A stretch of DNA of 64,000 nt from Pyrus communis (GCF_963583255.1 NC_084803.1:12508478-12572477); one strand, 5' to 3'; shown: positions 13,470 to 25,070, counted from the first letter of the stretch. The notes: generated by a model from the sequence alone, not told the origin. Numbers and translations are program-made.

Positions 13470-13721
13470 TAATAACCAATATAACAGAATTGCCACATGG
13501 CATTATCTAGAAGATGGGTTAGTTAATACAGGTAGAAGGGTACTGTTGTAATTAGTCCTTATGGGTATATAAGGAGTAATAGTGTTCTCATTTGAAGTAA
13601 GAAAGCATTGTAAGAATTTCTGAAAGTATTAATACATTCTCTCTTTCTTCCTCTCTATCTCTCCTCATCTTCTTCTTCGTTTCTGGTATCCAGTGTTGTT
13701 CACAGCTTCTCTGTGTTAATA
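13470..13721 (+). repeat. right LTR of copia element
   Basis: 252 bp, identical to the left LTR by direct reading. It ends GTTAATA and is followed by the AAGAC target duplication at 13722-13726. Confidence 0.95.
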
Positions 13722-13726
13722 AAGAC

Positions 13727-15883
13727 AAGAATAAAGTGTGGTATTACAATATTATTGTCGGATACTATCAATTCATGTATTTTATACTATATATATATAT
13801 AGGTGACATATCTTTATATACTTATGAATGATGAAAAATCATATCATGTGATGTTATCTCAACATCGACCAATATAGGCAATAGTAAGACAGACATACTT
13901 GGTCCAAAAGAACCTCTCATCTTATTTGTAATCTTTTAGCAGCATGCGGGCTAATGACTAAATAACTAGGCAATGATGACATACCATAATCTAATGAACG
14001 ATCTATGCTTTTTGTTAAATGTTTATGCGTTCTAGCAGGAGGAATACATATCTTGATGAACAGAAAAGGCAATCTTGTCTGGTGGCGGTGGAAGAATTAA
14101 AAAAATGTGGGAGATGTTTATATTTTCTACAACTTTCGTGACATTATACAAAAGGCCAAGCCTACCAAAGAGATCGACAACCACATCTATCTAATTTTCA
14201 AATGAAAAAAAAATAAAAAAAAATGATGCCGACAGCACAACAAAAATATTCCATTCCATTAATCAGGCTTATATTCGTGAAAGAGTACAATAATTTTGGA
14301 TCATAAAGTGTGTTGAGTGTTACAACTCATGTTAAAGGGAAAACAAATGTGAGTGGAGATGCTGCAAAAAAAAAAAAAAAGTTTCTATCTCCAATTTGGT
14401 TGTCAACATTCTCATCAATTGTGAACCTCTTTTTTTTGTTGGATCATCCTATTCGATAATCTATGTCGCAGACATGTTTTATTGCGTGACAGATCTTTGA
14501 CCATTTTTTCAATCCACGGGGATAACACAATAGTTTTCATATAGATCAACGTCGTGTACATTTACTTCTATTTTACCTTTTGAACTCAAAAGAGCTAGAA
14601 CCACATTACAAAAAGTGATAGGAGTATAATTGATGTAAAAGACTTGCAACTTGAATGGTTAAGAGAATTTTGGCTTTCTGTGCCAATTGTTCATCACCTA
14701 ATATCACTTGCATCAAAGAAATTATGATTGCAAATCTAATTAAATTTACAATCTTTTCCCTACTTCCTCATTATAACAAGAGAAAGAAAACTAACAGATG
14801 CAAAAAACTTGTAACTTAAGTAACTAAAAAAGAATAATACTTACATTCTCTGATGAGATATAAGCTCATTCTCCCATTTATAAATAACGTAAAACAAACT
14901 TTACTACCTTATCATTGATTTTGAACGGTTACGATTATAAATTATTTTCAGCTGCCATTCTTCAATACCTATCATAGCTCGAATGAAATGAAAAAAGGGG
15001 GGTAACTTTTGGGCTGGGCTTTAAAGTATTGATGGACCCAAAAGTTCCTTTCTTTTGATTTCCCCCTTTTTTCTAAATTATTGTCAATATCAGAGTCTAA
15101 GACAAAGGACCTAAGCTACCTACAAGATTCTGCCGACTTTTACTTACAGATTACATGAGACAATGGGAGGGTGCCGACCTACACCCAGATTCTGGTGAAA
15201 AGACTACGTGCTCTGAGCCGTCAGATCAGTGCAGTCACATCCTGCGCACCTTTATTGGCTGGAACGTTGGTTGTGGTCAAAGTTCAAACTTCTTCTCCTG
15301 TCTCGATAACGTGGCAGTGAAAAGTTGGGCGGTGTTGTGACCTTATGGTGAGGAGCACTGTAGGACCTCAGGATTTGCAGCGTCTCCTCGGAGTCTCGGA
15401 CAGTCGCACGTGGGTATCGATTCAACGATCAACCCCAAGTGTGGAACTCCCTCCCCCCACCAACTTTATATTCGCCTGAACCCACAAAAATCCCATCTTT
15501 TTAAATTATCTATTTCCCGAATCTAACTTAAGATTTTATTTGCCTTAGTACCACGGTTTAGTGTTATTTTTCTTTATTTATAAGTAAGAGATTTTATATT
15601 TAATTCTCGTCAAAGACGAATTTGAATCGTATTGTTGCTATATCCCTTAGCAAGATTTAGCTCACCTTATTCCTTAATGTAGATAACATCATTTTTTTTA
15701 AAACAAAAAAAAAAATTAAGATTTTATTTTAATTGAGGAAAAAGATTATAAAAATAACCCACAACAATGACCTGAAACGACCAAAATTAAAAAATGAAAT
15801 AATTGAAAGTGGAATCGGGTATTTTGATTTGAATCCATGGAAAACGATTATTTAGCAGGAAATTAACCTATCTCGATCAAATG
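13727..15883. other. intergenic DNA with a GC-richer island
   Basis: Mostly AT-rich with no credible gene. About 15140-15470 is clearly richer in G and C than its surroundings and contains a G-box-like CACGTG near 15408. It resembles a promoter or untranslated leader, but no open frame of gene quality follows before the hAT-type element at 15884. Confidence 0.5.
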
Positions 15884-16822
15884 TAGGGGTGAGCACGATG
15901 CAGTTCCATCCCTAAATCGGAACAGGAAAATATCAACGGTTCGGTTCGGTGCGATTCCGTTTAAATTTATTACTAGAATCGTACAGTTCGGTCTACCCTA
16001 ATTTCGATTCGGTTCTTGCTGGTTTACCGTTCCAAATACTAAGCGTAAATGGAGACAATATAACATTTGATAGTACCCTCGGCCCTTACTCAATTATTGA
16101 AATTGAGTTGGAAGGCAGATACCAAAGAACAAATATAACAGTAAAACTGACTAAGTGGGAACAAATAAGCAGCAAAACCAAAATATGTAAAAAATCTCAA
16201 GTATAAAAGTAATAGAAATTAAATAGTAGGTTTCTTTTCTGCTTCGTAAGTGGAACATGTTAGTATTGCAAGAAGTCCCAAGCATGATGTACAATGTCTA
16301 ACTAATAGTTAAGACTTGATCAGAGTAATGATGCTTATGGAATAATGGCATGTTATAAAATACATTTTCATCAAGGAAATTATTTTGACGCAAAAACATC
16401 TCTAAGGTGAGGACGTTTCTCCATTAACAAAGAAATCAACGGGGAGTGTCAACAAGGAAGAGGGGTTGATTGTGTGAAATGGGGGAATGGGGATGTGAGG
16501 CCGTGAGGTGAGTGAGCCCTAAATGGGATGGGATTCACTACTTTGCAACGTGGTGAAACTAATTTTTTAACTTATTATACCATGACATGTTTGTATATAT
16601 ATAATTAATTAATTTATTATTAGTAAAACGGTTCGGTTCGATTCGGTTTCGTTCCAGCCGGTTCTTGTTCATTCAAAATTGGAACCAGAACCGGCTTGAA
16701 TGGTCCGGTTCGGTTTTTGACTCAAAATTGACTTTTGTGGTCAACATGATTCTTTTCAGTTTTTTTTTTTTCATATGGTTCGATGCGGTTTTGCAGTTTG
16801 ACAATTTTTATGCCCACCTCTA
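15884..16822. mobile_element. hAT-type non-autonomous element rich in GGTTCGGTT words
   Basis: The left end TAGGGGTGAGCA and the reverse complement of the right end, TAGAGGTGGGCA, match at 10 of 12 positions. Flanking ATCAAATG (15876-15883) and ATCAGGTG (16823-16830) agree at 6 of 8, consistent with an eroded 8-bp hAT duplication. Both subterminal regions are packed with GGTTCGGTT/CCGGTTC words (15937-16030 and 16628-16790), a pattern common to a widespread plant family of such elements. At 939 bp it encodes no transposase; an 85-codon open frame at 15949-16206 is not gene-like. Confidence 0.7.
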
Positions 16823-17687
16823 ATCAGGTGACGAATTTTTTTGGTTCAACATTAGTGAAGCTCTTTTTTTTTAATCCACGATGCATGTGAAGTTGAGAAA
16901 GGCTTGAAGGAGCTGGAGTCAAGACAAAATAAATTTTAATTTAAAAATTAAAACAATAAACCTTGAATTAATACGCATATGGTGACATGGGTTCCATGTT
17001 CCATCCAAGACCACTCTGAACAAAATGTGAGATTTTGGCATTTTACCATTCACGTTTTGCAGTGTACACAACTACAAATGATGCCAATAAATGATGACAC
17101 ATGCCCACCCCCACAAAGGAGGAAACCGAGGGCCGAGAGAGATTTTTAGATGCAACCGAAGATATATCCTATCTATGTACAACTCTTGTTAGGTAATGAA
17201 ATCGGAGCATATATCCTACGTTAGAGAGAGAGAGAGAGAGAGAGTAACAACGGATGCATGCATGATATGGAATGGATGAACATGTTCATGTTATTGGCCA
17301 TCTGGCAAGACAGAAATTTCCAAGAAAAAAAATGTAACGTATAATTTCATGATGGTGAAAATTAGAATGGTTGGCAACTTTTATTTCCTTATTATCACGA
17401 GCGATAAACATCTTACATGACATTGTTTTATCGGTTTCAGATACCTTCACAACTTTGATGGGCAAGTTTCTCTCCTCTTGCGGACGCCTAAGCCTCCTGC
17501 AGGGCTTTCCTCTTAGGGCTACCAGTAGCTTGACGGGCTCTTGTGCACTCTTCTTTTGGGGCTAGTAAAGTTGGGACGTTTTTCTTTTCTATGGATTGGG
17601 CTTAGATGGATCTGGTCCTATAGGCTTCAGTGCAGGGCCTACCAAATGGGATATCCAAACTGAATCCTTCACTTCAAATGTTGGTTT
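16823..17687. other. intergenic, 3' side of the PPR gene
   Basis: Contains an (AG)n microsatellite at about 17223-17244 and no recognisable gene. The last few hundred bases probably include the 3' untranslated region of the minus-strand PPR gene. Confidence 0.5.
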
Positions 17688-19775
17688 TCACCAGCAGTTC
17701 TTGCAGGAGCAATTCCCATCATTAAAATGGTGAAACCTTTTTGAATCTCTTAAGATGATAGCCCTTCCAGTAGCTTGAGACACAAGCTTCATAAACTCAT
17801 GGCAATCTCCGCAAACACGGACGTTCTTTATGATCCTTATGGGTATCCTTGCATTAGGTTTTTTGATTAAACCAAATGCAAGAGCAAGTTTCTCGCTGTG
17901 ATAACAGATGGACTCAAACTTCTCCTCCTCCCCAACGTTATGAAGAACCAGTTTCGTGTTGGGAGTAAACCCAGATTCCTGCAGTTTCCTTATCAGTTTG
18001 TTTAGTTCCTCATAAATTTGTTGTGTTTCTGGATGAGTTCGGTCTTCTGATGAAAATTTGTGAACATTGTTTTCAATCTCAATCCAACTGTAAGCAGGAA
18101 ACTTCTTGACATTCTTGTCCTTCATGAGAGACCTTATACGTGCCACGTCTTCCCATCTTCCAGAAGTAGCATACATGTTGGAGAGTATGATGTATGGTCC
18201 AGCACCGAGTGGCTCAAATTTAAAGAGATGCTTAGCTGCTATCTCGGCATGTTCAATGTCACCTTTCACTGCGCAAACAGATAGAAGAGTCGACCAAATC
18301 AAACTATTCGGTTCATAAGGCATACTTTCAATAAGACATACTGCTTTGTTTATGCAACCTGATTGGCCAAAGAGACACACCATACATGCATAATGATCCA
18401 TAGTGGGAGCCGTACCACTTCGTTCACTTATTGAATCGAAATACTTCTGTCCTTCTTCAATCAAATTAGCATGGACACAAGCAGATAAAACACCTACGAA
18501 AGTAACATTATTTGGCTTTATGTCTTCTTGTAGCATGTTCTCATATAGGGCTAAGGCTTCTAGGTCCTTCCCATTTTGTGCATATCCTGTAATCAAAGCA
18601 TTCCAAGAAACCACATTCCGTGACGGCATCAATTCAAAAACCACACAAGCATCTTCAGTAACTCCACATTTGCAATACATATCAACCAGAGCACTAGACA
18701 CAAGCAAATTATTAACGACTCCCATATGCACTGCCTTTCCATGAACAACCTGTCCATGATACAAATACGACAACTTTGCACAGGTACTAACTATACTTGA
18801 GATGGTAAAACTATCAGGCCTGACATTTTCCAATAGCATCTTACCGAACAATATTAAAGCATCCTCTTCTCTGCCAACCTGCGCATATCCTACTATCATT
18901 GTTGTCCAACAAATCTTATCCTTCTCCTTGATCCCATCAAATTCCTTCTTTGCTTCTACTATATTTCCGGTTTGAAAGTAAGCACTGATAACATTTGACA
19001 CCGCAACCTGGTCAGGCTTCAAACCTGATGCTTGCATTGCACGAAACAAATCAATGCATTTTTCAGGCTGCCCATTTTTCAAATACCTGAAAATCATCAA
19101 ATTCCAGGACACCACATCCTTATCAACCAACCAATCAAACAACCACCGAGCCTGATCAATGCCACTGCACTTGGCGTACATATCGATCAATGCATTCAAA
19201 AGAAACTCATTGCCTTCCAAATTACGAACAACCACTCTCCCATGAATTTGCTTCCCAATCCTAAAATTCAGCAATCTGGTACAAGCTTGCAACATGCTCA
19301 CAAAAGTATGCTCTGAAGGCTCGAGTCCTTCTTCTTGCATTTTCACAAAAGCCTCCAACGCCTTGCTCAAACACCCATTAGCCACAGCACCAGCAATCAC
19401 CGTATTGTACGAGACCAAATCCGGCGAAGGCATCTGATCAAACATTGTCCCCAATTCCTCAAGGGACCCGGATTTCGCATAAGCAGAAAGCATGGAATTC
19501 CACGAGTAAATGTCTCTCTTGGGCATTTTGTCGAACAGGTTGCGGGCGTCAGCAAGATTTCCGTATTTTGCATAGAGCTGGAGGATCCTGTTATGGACGA
19601 AAGTCTTGGTGGGCTGAAACGAGTGAAGGTCCATGTGAGATTGCAACCTCTTCGCTGCGGCAACATCGTTGGCTCGAACGCATTTGAGCACGAGCCGCGT
19701 GTAGGTCTCGGCGGTGGCGCTGCCGCGCGAGAACAATAGGTCTATGGCGCCACGGAGACTGTGCCTAGCTTTCAT
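17688..19775 (-). CDS. DYW-class pentatricopeptide repeat protein (PLS subfamily)
   Basis: A 695-residue intronless gene, as is usual for this family. About a dozen PPR motifs run from about residue 20 to 480, with typical P-L-S signatures such as NALIDMYAKC and DVVSWNLMI. E/E+ motifs follow (KNVKKFPAYSWIEI; the usual PG of this box is PA here). The C-terminal DYW cytidine-deaminase-like domain keeps the zinc and catalytic signature H626-S-E628 with C655 and C658, plus the second metal set H682/H683 and C689-x-C691. The terminal tripeptide is NCW instead of DYW. Such proteins bind specific organellar RNAs and usually carry out C-to-U editing in plastids or mitochondria. The basic N-terminus (MKARHSLRG) fits an organelle presequence. 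The RNA target cannot be read from the sequence by eye. Confidence 0.95.
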   Translation of the reverse strand: MKARHSLRGAIDLLFSRGSATAETYTRLVLKCVRANDVAAAKRLQSHMDLHSFQPTKTFVHNRILQLYAKYGNLADARNLFDKMPKRDIYSWNSMLSAYAKSGSLEELGTMFDQMPSPDLVSYNTVIAGAVANGCLSKALEAFVKMQEEGLEPSEHTFVSMLQACTRLLNFRIGKQIHGRVVVRNLEGNEFLLNALIDMYAKCSGIDQARWLFDWLVDKDVVSWNLMIFRYLKNGQPEKCIDLFRAMQASGLKPDQVAVSNVISAYFQTGNIVEAKKEFDGIKEKDKICWTTMIVGYAQVGREEDALILFGKMLLENVRPDSFTISSIVSTCAKLSYLYHGQVVHGKAVHMGVVNNLLVSSALVDMYCKCGVTEDACVVFELMPSRNVVSWNALITGYAQNGKDLEALALYENMLQEDIKPNNVTFVGVLSACVHANLIEEGQKYFDSISERSGTAPTMDHYACMVCLFGQSGCINKAVCLIESMPYEPNSLIWSTLLSVCAVKGDIEHAEIAAKHLFKFEPLGAGPYIILSNMYATSGRWEDVARIRSLMKDKNVKKFPAYSWIEIENNVHKFSSEDRTHPETQQIYEELNKLIRKLQESGFTPNTKLVLHNVGEEEKFESICYHSEKLALAFGLIKKPNARIPIRIIKNVRVCGDCHEFMKLVSQATGRAIILRDSKRFHHFNDGNCSCKNCW

Positions 19776-20680
19776 AATTTTACCGCTTTGAATTTGAAAT
19801 TACAGGGATCCGTTATATGGCCTCACTCGCCTTTGAAATGGGTAAAGTTCTCCACCTTTTTTTTTTTTTTTTTTTTTTTTAACAAACGGTATCATCTAGC
19901 ATAAGAGAAAAGAGTCAGGCTAAACTTACCTATACCTTAATTTAAGTCTGGCCCACCCCAAGCTTCATGTGCCAATACTCATTTTGGATCGATGGCTTGT
20001 CCAATTTCTTGTTCCGTCTTAAAATATTCGATAATAACTTACATGCAGCAAGAGATTCTACTATGAAATAACTCAAGCCAATTTAGTACCATATGTAAAA
20101 GAAAAGATAAAACACATGATATTACGTAATTGGCTTGGAATAGTTTCACAGTAAAAACTCTGATATATGTTAGTTTATGAAACGTTCTTTAGTTTGACAT
20201 GACTTGATATAAGTGGCTTATGTAGTCATTATTTTTATTATTTTTTCTCAATTATGTTGCTTATTTTATTTTGTTTTTGAATCATTTATTTCCTTTTTTT
20301 GTACTTTGTAGGTCAACTGGACCAAAAAGAGAGAAATGAAGAATTCTGAAGAAGTGGATGCAATTCATGTTATGTGCTGGAAGGGTTGTACAGATATGTC
20401 TACTAGAATAATTTGTCGAGAACAACTAAAACAACCAAGTACGAACTAGGTGATGAGCCATATATGGATGAAAAACTCTAGATGGTATTTTTGAAGAATT
20501 TTACGTTTCGTGGATTCAATGTCTGATGTGATATTATTAAATTTTTAGTGATTACTACTCAGTTTAAAAATCTCTACTGGATTATGTGATGATCTTATGG
20601 TATAGGACGTGATTGGCTTGTAAGATTGCCATATTTTTCAAGTTGCGGGTCGAGGATTTAGAGAGGTTTGTTTGGGGGTT

Positions 20681-20775
20681 GGGGGGGGGGGGGGGGGTGT
20701 TGTGGTGTGGGGTGTGGGGTGGGGGGTGGGGTTTGTGTGTGGTGTGGGGTGTGGGGTGGGGGGTGGGGTTTGTGT
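20681..20775. repeat. G-rich minisatellite with G17 run
   Basis: Seventeen consecutive G (20681-20697) are followed by two copies of a 37-bp unit (from 20701 and 20738) made of GTGGGG/GGGGTGGGG words. The plus strand has very high potential for G-quadruplexes. Open frames through it (glycine/valine/tryptophan-rich) are compositional artefacts. Confidence 0.9.
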
Positions 20776-22184
20776 GCGCGCCGCTGTGTTTGGAATTCGT
20801 ATGGCTGTTTTATTTTCCATTCAAATTTGGTTCAAAACATTAGCTCTTCATCAAGGGATCAAGCACGTCTCCACCTTCACCTCATTTGTTGCCATTTTCT
20901 GTCATCTCTTACTTATGCTTGTAGTACTTATATAGTTGAAAATCAAAGTACACATAATAAACAAGTGAATAAATGGACTTCAAACGGATATAATTATATT
21001 AAACTGAAAATTAAGTAATGACATGATGGTTAAAAATCAAATGACTGCATTGTAATTGCTAACCCTAATCCCTAATAGGCAAAGAATCCAAATCCTTAAC
21101 CTACAATAAAACCTAAGACGTAAAATACCAAAATATATTGTAAATAATAATAAACCAAAATGCAAAATAATTAAACTTTTGTTTTGCTTATGTCGTTGAA
21201 AAATTTGTTTATATTTTGAATTGATGTCTAGCTAAACTAATGTCCTAAGGTTAGGATGAAGCACTTGATTGTCAATGAAAACTTGATACGACTTTCATAT
21301 CTTTGTTCTTGAATCTCTAAACATGATATATCATTGATTATTTTTGGCTTGATGCTTAGCTGTCATTATTATGTGGATATTTGTGTTTGATTGTGTCAAG
21401 TGACCATCTTAATTAACATATAAGCACAATAATTTAGAGGTTGCATATGATAAGAGCTAGACATAGACTTGTATGATTTGTATGTTTATCGTTTCCACAA
21501 AGCTTATGGATTCTTGTATGTTAAACTGGACCCCGACCATACGCTAGTTGCATACAAAGATACTTAGACTTTTGCCATGCTTATTAGGAGACTTCTGAAG
21601 GGAAACAATTACATATTGAGTTGGATCAAAACCTTTTTGTAGGTAAAGTTTAAGAACCATATTTGGAATTGTATGAATGATGCATTGACTTGAGAGAGTA
21701 ATACCACTAGACTTTTCACTTACAAGTGAAGAGAAATACTTAATATATTCGAATTAAGACATGTCACATGCAAATGAAGATAAATACTAATAGATCATTG
21801 TATTAAGGGCACACCAAGCAATATATCAAATTTTGAGAAAACCCCCGTAAATTAAAGGACATTACAAAATCAAACGGGGAATTAGAACCACTGTTTCGAT
21901 TGAGTACCTTATATGGACAAGTTCAGAAGAGATTTGCATAGGCATTCGATCAATTAAAACTGCTATTGCTACGCCAAATTATAATTTTACAATACTCCAA
22001 CGCTGCAAGTGGAACCAGCAGGTACTGCTAAATGCTCTTGCTGCTTCATAGTATTTACGGTGAAGATCTCAGAGATCTTTTTTACCTTTTTGGTAGATAC
22101 AGGAGCGAAACGATAAACCTATTGATAATGAAAGACTAAAAAGATTCAAGAGGGATTAGTAGTAAAAGTAAATAACTCCTGTTC

Positions 22185-22353
22185 ATCTTTTCCTCCAAGG
22201 TCTTCTCAAGTGCTTTAGCTTGAGCTACTACCTCTGCCACGATGACGTTCTTGCTTCTTTCTCGGTCAATTGGAAATATGGAACTGTAGCAGCTCAAGAA
22301 ATCGGTCGGTAGGTCCTTCCTCTAGTTCAAGAGTTAAGAGTACTTGCATTGCG
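22185..22353 (-). pseudogene. coding-like fragment of unknown origin
   Basis: Read on the minus strand, one frame gives a short acidic segment containing LELEEGPTDRFLELLQFH before a stop at about 22267. A second frame immediately after gives a coiled-coil-like segment with SKNVIVAEVVAQAKALEKTL. Codon texture is protein-like on both sides of the frame change, unlike the surrounding DNA. I do not recognise the family. It may be a retro- or transposon-carried gene fragment, or chance. Confidence 0.25.
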
Positions 22354-24202
22354 GTCCGTCCATTAGTTCGATCAATGCATCATCTCTTGAGTCCAGAGAA
22401 ATTCATAGGTGATGGGTTTTGGCTTTACACACAGTAAACACGTCGACACTGGCGAAGAAACAGCGCAGATCGACTGCTGCAGCCTATGATTTCCAACACG
22501 CCGTTTCATCTCTTTTGAGAAACGACGCCCCTTTGGCCAGACTTCAGTTGGCGGTCGGGTCTTCAAAACACAAAACGAAAGAACACAAAATGCAAAAAAA
22601 AAAAAATGATGATATAGAAGTCATTTGTTTGATACCCTTTTTGATAAAATTTGACCTGTTTGCATGATTTGTTACTATAAAAGAAAACTTACAATGCTTG
22701 TTTGTATATGTTAAGTTTAATATCAATTAAATAAGCACTAGATGCTTCTGTTTATGACAATATCCGAGTTATTTGAGATATTGGAGCAAATTAAACACTT
22801 TCTCTTACTTACCGCGCGTATGTTCAAACCAACATGCAAGAGAGTTATACTGGAACATGAAGTTATTGGATCAAAACCGGTAGTTCTGGTCATTTATATG
22901 GGGTAAATTTTTTTAACAGATTGAGCTCTTAATTAACTAATTAATTAAACACAATTTGTACAAAGGTTTAATGAATATAATCCAAAAAGTAAGCTTTGTG
23001 AATCCTGTCCTAATTTGTGCTCAAACTAGTGATGATCGAGATGCTGCAATAAATTATCCACCAGCCACGAGTTATTAAAAGATAAAATTGTAGAATGAAT
23101 TTGAAGAGTAAGTGTATTAGTTAATTAGTGCATGGTATTAAAAATATTGATCAAGTTTAATAAAATCAATCAACGTGGTTTCTTTTGGTTGTGCGAAGTT
23201 GGATTTGTGGAGTAAGATATTTAAAGTATTATGTTTGTTAATATTATGAATGATGATCAAAATCTATCTTGATGAGCTCTAACACAGCTAATACATTACA
23301 TGAACACACGATTAAAATAAAGTGACAGCAACGTCTTAGCTAATTATGAATTAATAATATATACAAATTACAATCATACAAATACAAACAATATGTATAA
23401 TATAATGAATGAAAAGGAAGGCCTATTTCCTTTTTGACGTGCAGAATTGTGCCAAATGGAAAATACTCTCCCAAATTCCCAATATATTACTTACAATTTT
23501 ATAATATTATGCCAAATGCGGGCCCCGTGTGCCATTTAGTCCTGCCTGCCTAATTTGATATATGGCATCCACTTTCAGAGTTAGACATGTTACTTGTGAA
23601 ATTACTAGTTTGGATGACATGTTTTATAAAATCATGAATAAAAGAGAGAGCGAATGGATATGGATCAACTATCCCCCTCTCTAATCTAATCTAATCTAAT
23701 TTATGGTTTTTAGGTTTTGAGTTACAAATTGTAATGCAAAACCGCGTATTGTTCGATTCTGCATGTATATATGTAGTAACGCATGAAAAGTATTTTTTAT
23801 TTTACAAAAACACATAAAAAGTTTAGAGTTAAAATAATTTCCATATAAGAATAGCTATTCCATGTAAAAAAAAAATGCCATAAGAGTCACATTGCAATTT
23901 GCAAAAGATTTATTTGTAAATATTACCTCCCTATTTTCTAAAAAAAAATTTCCTCCACTTTTTCTTGTGACCTCCAAACTAACAAAAGAATTAAAAAAAA
24001 AAAAAAAAACACAGAATAAAGAGATGTTAATTAATAATTATTTTCTGTGCTTTCATTCACAAGTGAGATATGAGTGGGTTGGAATTTGGTGTAAATATAT
24101 ATAGAAAGTGACATTAAAGCATTCACCTTTGTTGGCTGAAGCAACCTAACTACACAATCAGAAATTCAATTTTGCTTTATAACTCTGGCATACAAGATCT
24201 GT

Positions 24203-24325
24203 ATGAGTGGCTTCTTCGCCGGAGACTCTTACTCTTGCCCTGCTAGAGGAGATACTGCACCCGGAGCCAAACCCTTCTTTTCGTTTTGCCTCGAATTGGC
24301 CAAAACTTTAAATAGAAGAGGCTGA
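24203..24325 (+). other. possible 40-codon small ORF
   Basis: An ATG at 24203 opens a 40-residue frame containing GFFAGDSYSCPARGD, ending at TGA 24323-24325. The composition is GC-richer and more protein-like than the flanks. No homologue comes to mind. It could be a leftover exon. Confidence 0.2.
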
Positions 24326-24932
24326 ATGAGAGTTAAACGAGGCCCATTCGAAACTGAACTACTCACAAAGAGCAAGAAAAAGAGTATTTTCAAGTATTTG
24401 TATCATGTTAGATTTAAAATGACGAGTTATACTAAAAAATGACTTACATATATGTAAAACAGTAACATCTATAACGTTTTAACGTTATCAAATGACATGT
24501 ATTATTGGTTTGAAAATTAAAACGTTAAGATGGTAAGCCGAAAACTGTTGGTAATAAATATGTCTCTAGTTACACTTTTGCTTAGGAATAAATAAGACAA
24601 ATACCGGACTTATTTTAAGCATTTTGCAAGGACAAAAATCCTAATGTAGAACTACAAGAAAGTTTGGAAGAAGTTGACAGGTTTGGGGGCAGAATCCAGG
24701 AAACAACATGGTACCACCCAGTGGCATGTTCGCCCTAAATTCTGTTGCGGTGTGGGCTCACCTTCCAGTTTCAAGTACATAAACAAATCTAGAAAATGGA
24801 AAAACGGTGGTCCTAACTCCCAACTAATTGCTATTATTTCATTTTTTTGGCCCTTTTTGGCTTGGATAAAGAAGCAAAAGATTGAACATTTTCTTGATAT
24901 GGCGAAAAAAATTTGCTCAATACTATTATAAG

Positions 24933-25070
24933 TTAAGAGTAATGTTAGAAAAATTAAATTTGGAGATATAGTTTGCAAACTAAATAATATTAAATAAATT
25001 AATCATCAACTTATATGTCTTTTAATTTCAATTTTTCTTATAAATTTATTATTCCTAACATTACTCTTAA
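24933..25070. mobile_element. 138-bp MITE with perfect 16-bp inverted ends
   Basis: TTAAGAGTAATGTTAG at the left end is exactly the reverse complement of CTAACATTACTCTTAA at the right end. The interior is AT-rich and non-coding. The outermost TTAA could be a TTAA target duplication, or part of the inverted repeat; superfamily is undecided. Directly after it the 15-bp unit CTCTTAAACTAATT(A/G) is repeated about three times (25064-25105), apparently a slippage product of the right end. Confidence 0.75.

Larger units (their letters stand above)
7741..13721 (+). mobile_element. Ty1/copia LTR retrotransposon, 5,981 bp, very recent insertion
   Basis: The element has two 252-bp LTRs that I read as identical base for base, a primer binding site directly after the left LTR, one gag-pol reading region, a purine tract directly before the right LTR and an intact AAGAC target duplication. 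Gene order is gag, protease, integrase, reverse transcriptase, RNase H, which defines copia rather than gypsy. The LTR ends are TA...TA rather than TG...CA. One frameshift in a poly-T run interrupts reverse transcriptase. Identical LTRs mean insertion too recent for a substitution to accumulate in 252 bp. No host gene is interrupted. Compact size and short LTRs would suit an Ale/Retrofit-type lineage, but I cannot assign the lineage firmly. Confidence 0.97.

Noticed and set aside
19032..19739. Plus-strand ORFs of 94 and 134 codons opposite the PPR gene
   Set aside because: Antisense shadows of the PPR reading frame; no independent coding signature.
20613..21018. Overlapping glycine/valine/tryptophan-rich ORFs
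   Set aside because: Produced by the G-rich minisatellite in all frames; no homology or gene structure.
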